From Sporosarcina sp. (GTDB lineage Bacteria; Bacillota; Bacilli; Bacillales_A; Planococcaceae), in NCBI GenBank assembly GCA_029263945.1, contig JARIDM010000155.1:1-15543 (forward strand): DNA of 15,543 nucleotides. Direction: 5' to 3'. Positions 13,809 through 15,543 of this stretch are shown here, piece by piece (position 1 is the first letter of the stretch; the number at the start of each line of letters is the position of its first letter). Made by a program: the position numbers and the translations under genes. The notes under the pieces are model-generated. The model did not search any database. It saw only the letters and a program-made list of their open reading frames with translations, and was not told where the DNA came from.

Positions 13809-13843
13809 ACCGCTAATGATTGCATTAGCGGTTTCTTTCCTTT
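13809..13843 (+). terminator. Terminator of the EamA transporter gene
   Basis: A perfect 10-bp helix pairs ACCGCTAATG (13809-13818) with CATTAGCGGT (13823-13832). It has an ATTG loop and is followed by a T-rich tract interrupted by C (TTTCTTTCCTTT). Confidence 0.85.
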
Positions 13844-13895
13844 GATCTGAATAAATTAAGGATTCAGAATAAACTGTTGTAATAGTCTCTTTATG

Positions 13896-13925
13896 TATAC
13901 AGAGCCCTTCCTATTATGGCATAAT
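13896..13925 (+). promoter_or_regulatory. Promoter of the ABC exporter gene
   Basis: CATAAT (13920-13925) is preceded by TGG, an extended -10, and by TATACA (13896-13901) at 18 bases, 4 of 6 to the -35 consensus. Transcription would start near 13932, about 50 bases before ATG 13982. Confidence 0.55.
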
Positions 13926-13981
13926 GAGAATATTCATAAAATAATTCGGTAGACGAAAGAGTTTTGGGGGTCATGATATAA

Positions 13982-15543
13982 ATGAAAGCTGTATTTTCTT
14001 ATGCAAAGCCATATAAATGGCCGATTTTCATAGCGTTAGGGTTAATGTTACTAGAGTTAAGTGTAGAGTTAATCCAACCCCTTTTGATTGCGAAGATTAT
14101 TGACGAGGGAATTCTTTTGGGGGATAGGCAGGTCATTTTAACCTGGGGAGGTGCGATGTTATTTCTCTCCTTTGTTGCGTTGTTCTCAGGAGTCATTAAC
14201 TCTTATTTTGCAGCACATGCTGCGCAAGGTTTTGCTTTTGATTTGAGGAAAGCGTTATTTAGTCAAGTGCAGGCCTTTTCAATGGCCACCTTTTTACGTT
14301 TTCCAACGGCAGGGTTAATTACGCGCTTAACGAGTGACGTAACGATGGTGCAACAGGTGTTATTTATGGGTTTGCGTATTATGTTGCGTGCACCTTTGCT
14401 TGTGATTGGTAGTTTGGTGATGGCTTTTATTGTGAATGCTAAGTTAGCCTTTTATTTAGTTATAGGGGCACCGATTTTACTCGTGTTTCTCTTTTTGATG
14501 GCAAGAAAAGGCGTGAATTTATTTTCACTGATTCAAAAAAGATTAGATGGTGTGAACCGTATTATTCAAGAGAATTTACAAGCTGTTCGGCTTATTAAGT
14601 CCTATTTAAGGGGCGCATATGAAGCAACACGTTTTTCAAAGGTGGCTGATTTCCTTAGAAGAGACACGGTTCGCGCGATGCGTTTAATGGAACTTATTTT
14701 ACCCGTTTTATTACTCATTATGAACCTTAGTCTAATGGCTGTGCTTTGGTTTGGAGCGGTTGAAGTGCAAGCAGGAAATGCAAAAGTCGGAGAACTCGTC
14801 GCTGTTGTCAACTATGCGATGCGCATGACAGGTGCTTTTTCAATGTTTGCCTTTATTATTGTCGCTTTCTCACGTGCGAGCGCTTCTGCTGAAAGAATGG
14901 AAGAAGTGCTTGATGCAAACAAAGAGCCGAATAGAGAAGAAGCAAATACAAATCCACTTGACCAACTCGTGGGGGATTTAAGGTTCGAAAACGTGTCGTT
15001 CAACTATCCTGGTCAAGAAAAACCAATTCTTGACGGAGTGTCCTTTCATGTACCACCAGGCGATAAACTAGCCATCATGGGTGCAACAGGCGCTGGAAAG
15101 TCAACCTTATTAAATTTAATTCCGAGATTATTCGACGCCTCAAAGGGTCAAATTTTCGTAGGGGGAAAAGAAGTAAATGAGTGGTCGTTGAAAGAATTGC
15201 GCGATACGATTGGGCTCGTTCCGCAGCAGTCTATTCTCTTCACAGGCTCTATTATGGAAAACTTATCTTGGGGAGATTCGAGCGCGTCTGAGGATGAACT
15301 TGAAGCAGCTGCTAAGAAAGCGCAAATTCACGAATCGATTGATCTTTTTCCGAGGAAGTATGACACACGGGTAGGCCAAAAAGGGGTCAACTTATCGGGT
15401 GGCCAAAAACAAAGGTTATCCATTGCGCGGGCATTGGTGCGTATGCCGTCCATCTTAATACTAGATGATAGTACAAGTGCGCTTGACGTGAAAACTGAAA
15501 CCTCTTTATGGGATGCGCTTGAAAAAGAACGATCCACGATGCT
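13982..15543 (+). CDS. ABC exporter, fused membrane and ATPase domains, degenerate-site subunit type (3' end outside window)
   Basis: The frame is open from ATG 13982 to the window end, 520 codons. It has GGGGG (13966-13970) 11 bases upstream, a longer spacing than usual; the nearer ATG 13973 hits a stop at once. Residues about 10-300 are a six-helix type I exporter membrane domain. From about 335 the ATPase domain shows a Tyr in NYPGQEKPIL (A-loop), Walker A GATGAGKST (367-375), Q-loop VPQQ, signature LSGGQ (471-475) and Walker B ILILDD with D495-D496. The residue after Walker B, normally the catalytic Glu, is Asp496. In heterodimeric exporters (TM287/288, BmrC/BmrD) this marks the subunit whose ATP site is degenerate. 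A partner half-transporter gene is therefore expected just beyond the window. It probably exports drugs or lipids; the substrate is unknown. Confidence 0.88.
   Translation, partial: MKAVFSYAKPYKWPIFIALGLMLLELSVELIQPLLIAKIIDEGILLGDRQVILTWGGAMLFLSFVALFSGVINSYFAAHAAQGFAFDLRKALFSQVQAFSMATFLRFPTAGLITRLTSDVTMVQQVLFMGLRIMLRAPLLVIGSLVMAFIVNAKLAFYLVIGAPILLVFLFLMARKGVNLFSLIQKRLDGVNRIIQENLQAVRLIKSYLRGAYEATRFSKVADFLRRDTVRAMRLMELILPVLLLIMNLSLMAVLWFGAVEVQAGNAKVGELVAVVNYAMRMTGAFSMFAFIIVAFSRASASAERMEEVLDANKEPNREEANTNPLDQLVGDLRFENVSFNYPGQEKPILDGVSFHVPPGDKLAIMGATGAGKSTLLNLIPRLFDASKGQIFVGGKEVNEWSLKELRDTIGLVPQQSILFTGSIMENLSWGDSSASEDELEAAAKKAQIHESIDLFPRKYDTRVGQKGVNLSGGQKQRLSIARALVRMPSILILDDSTSALDVKTETSLWDALEKERSTM

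Overview
The window looks like chromosome of a low-to-moderate GC Gram-positive of the Bacillales. Genes are preceded by strong purine-rich Shine-Dalgarno sites (AAGGAGGAG, AAAGGGG, AAGGAGA), starts include GTG and TTG, intrinsic hairpin/T-run terminators follow most units, and the gene set (GltS-type symporter, SEC-C/TPR protein, lysine 6-dehydrogenase, TetR plus YhgE/Pip pair, pyroglutamyl peptidase, EamA exporter, heterodimer-type ABC exporter) is typical of Bacillaceae or Planococcaceae/Caryophanaceae. The exact genus is not determined here.

Layout. 1-885 is the 3' part of a Na+/glutamate symporter gene, closed by a terminator. 948-2920 is a promoter, a 5' leader containing a short ORF that overlaps the next start by ATGA, and a 604-aa SEC-C zinc-motif/TPR protein. 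2956-3095 is a large nested stem-loop ending in a T run. About 1.3 kb of sparsely coding DNA follows (3096-4437). It holds a broken small gene (one in-frame stop and one frameshift), an intact 59-aa two-helix membrane protein stop-to-start coupled to it, a strong terminator, and about 400 bp that I cannot assign.

4438-7168 is a two-gene lysine-degradation operon. Lysine 6-dehydrogenase oxidatively deaminates lysine to 2-aminoadipate semialdehyde, and the aldehyde dehydrogenase before it would oxidise that to 2-aminoadipate. 7239-10276 is a TetR-family regulator and a YhgE/Pip-type membrane protein. Each has a 23-bp TGAC-N15-GTCA near-palindrome upstream, suggesting that the regulator controls both itself and the membrane protein. 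10379-10990 encodes pyrrolidone-carboxylate peptidase. It converges on a minus-strand PAS/degenerate-GGDEF/EAL protein (11114-12766) across a bidirectional terminator. An EamA-family exporter (12885-13796) is divergent from the EAL gene. 13982 to the end is the 5' part of an ABC exporter gene whose Walker B is followed by Asp instead of Glu, the pattern of the degenerate-site half of heterodimeric exporters.

Most of the window is ordinary housekeeping/accessory chromosome. The parts least explained by known families are the nested stem-loop at 2956-3095, the decayed small-gene cassette at 3391-4040 and the unassigned DNA beside it. I do not see a clear new defence, mobile or CRISPR-like system.
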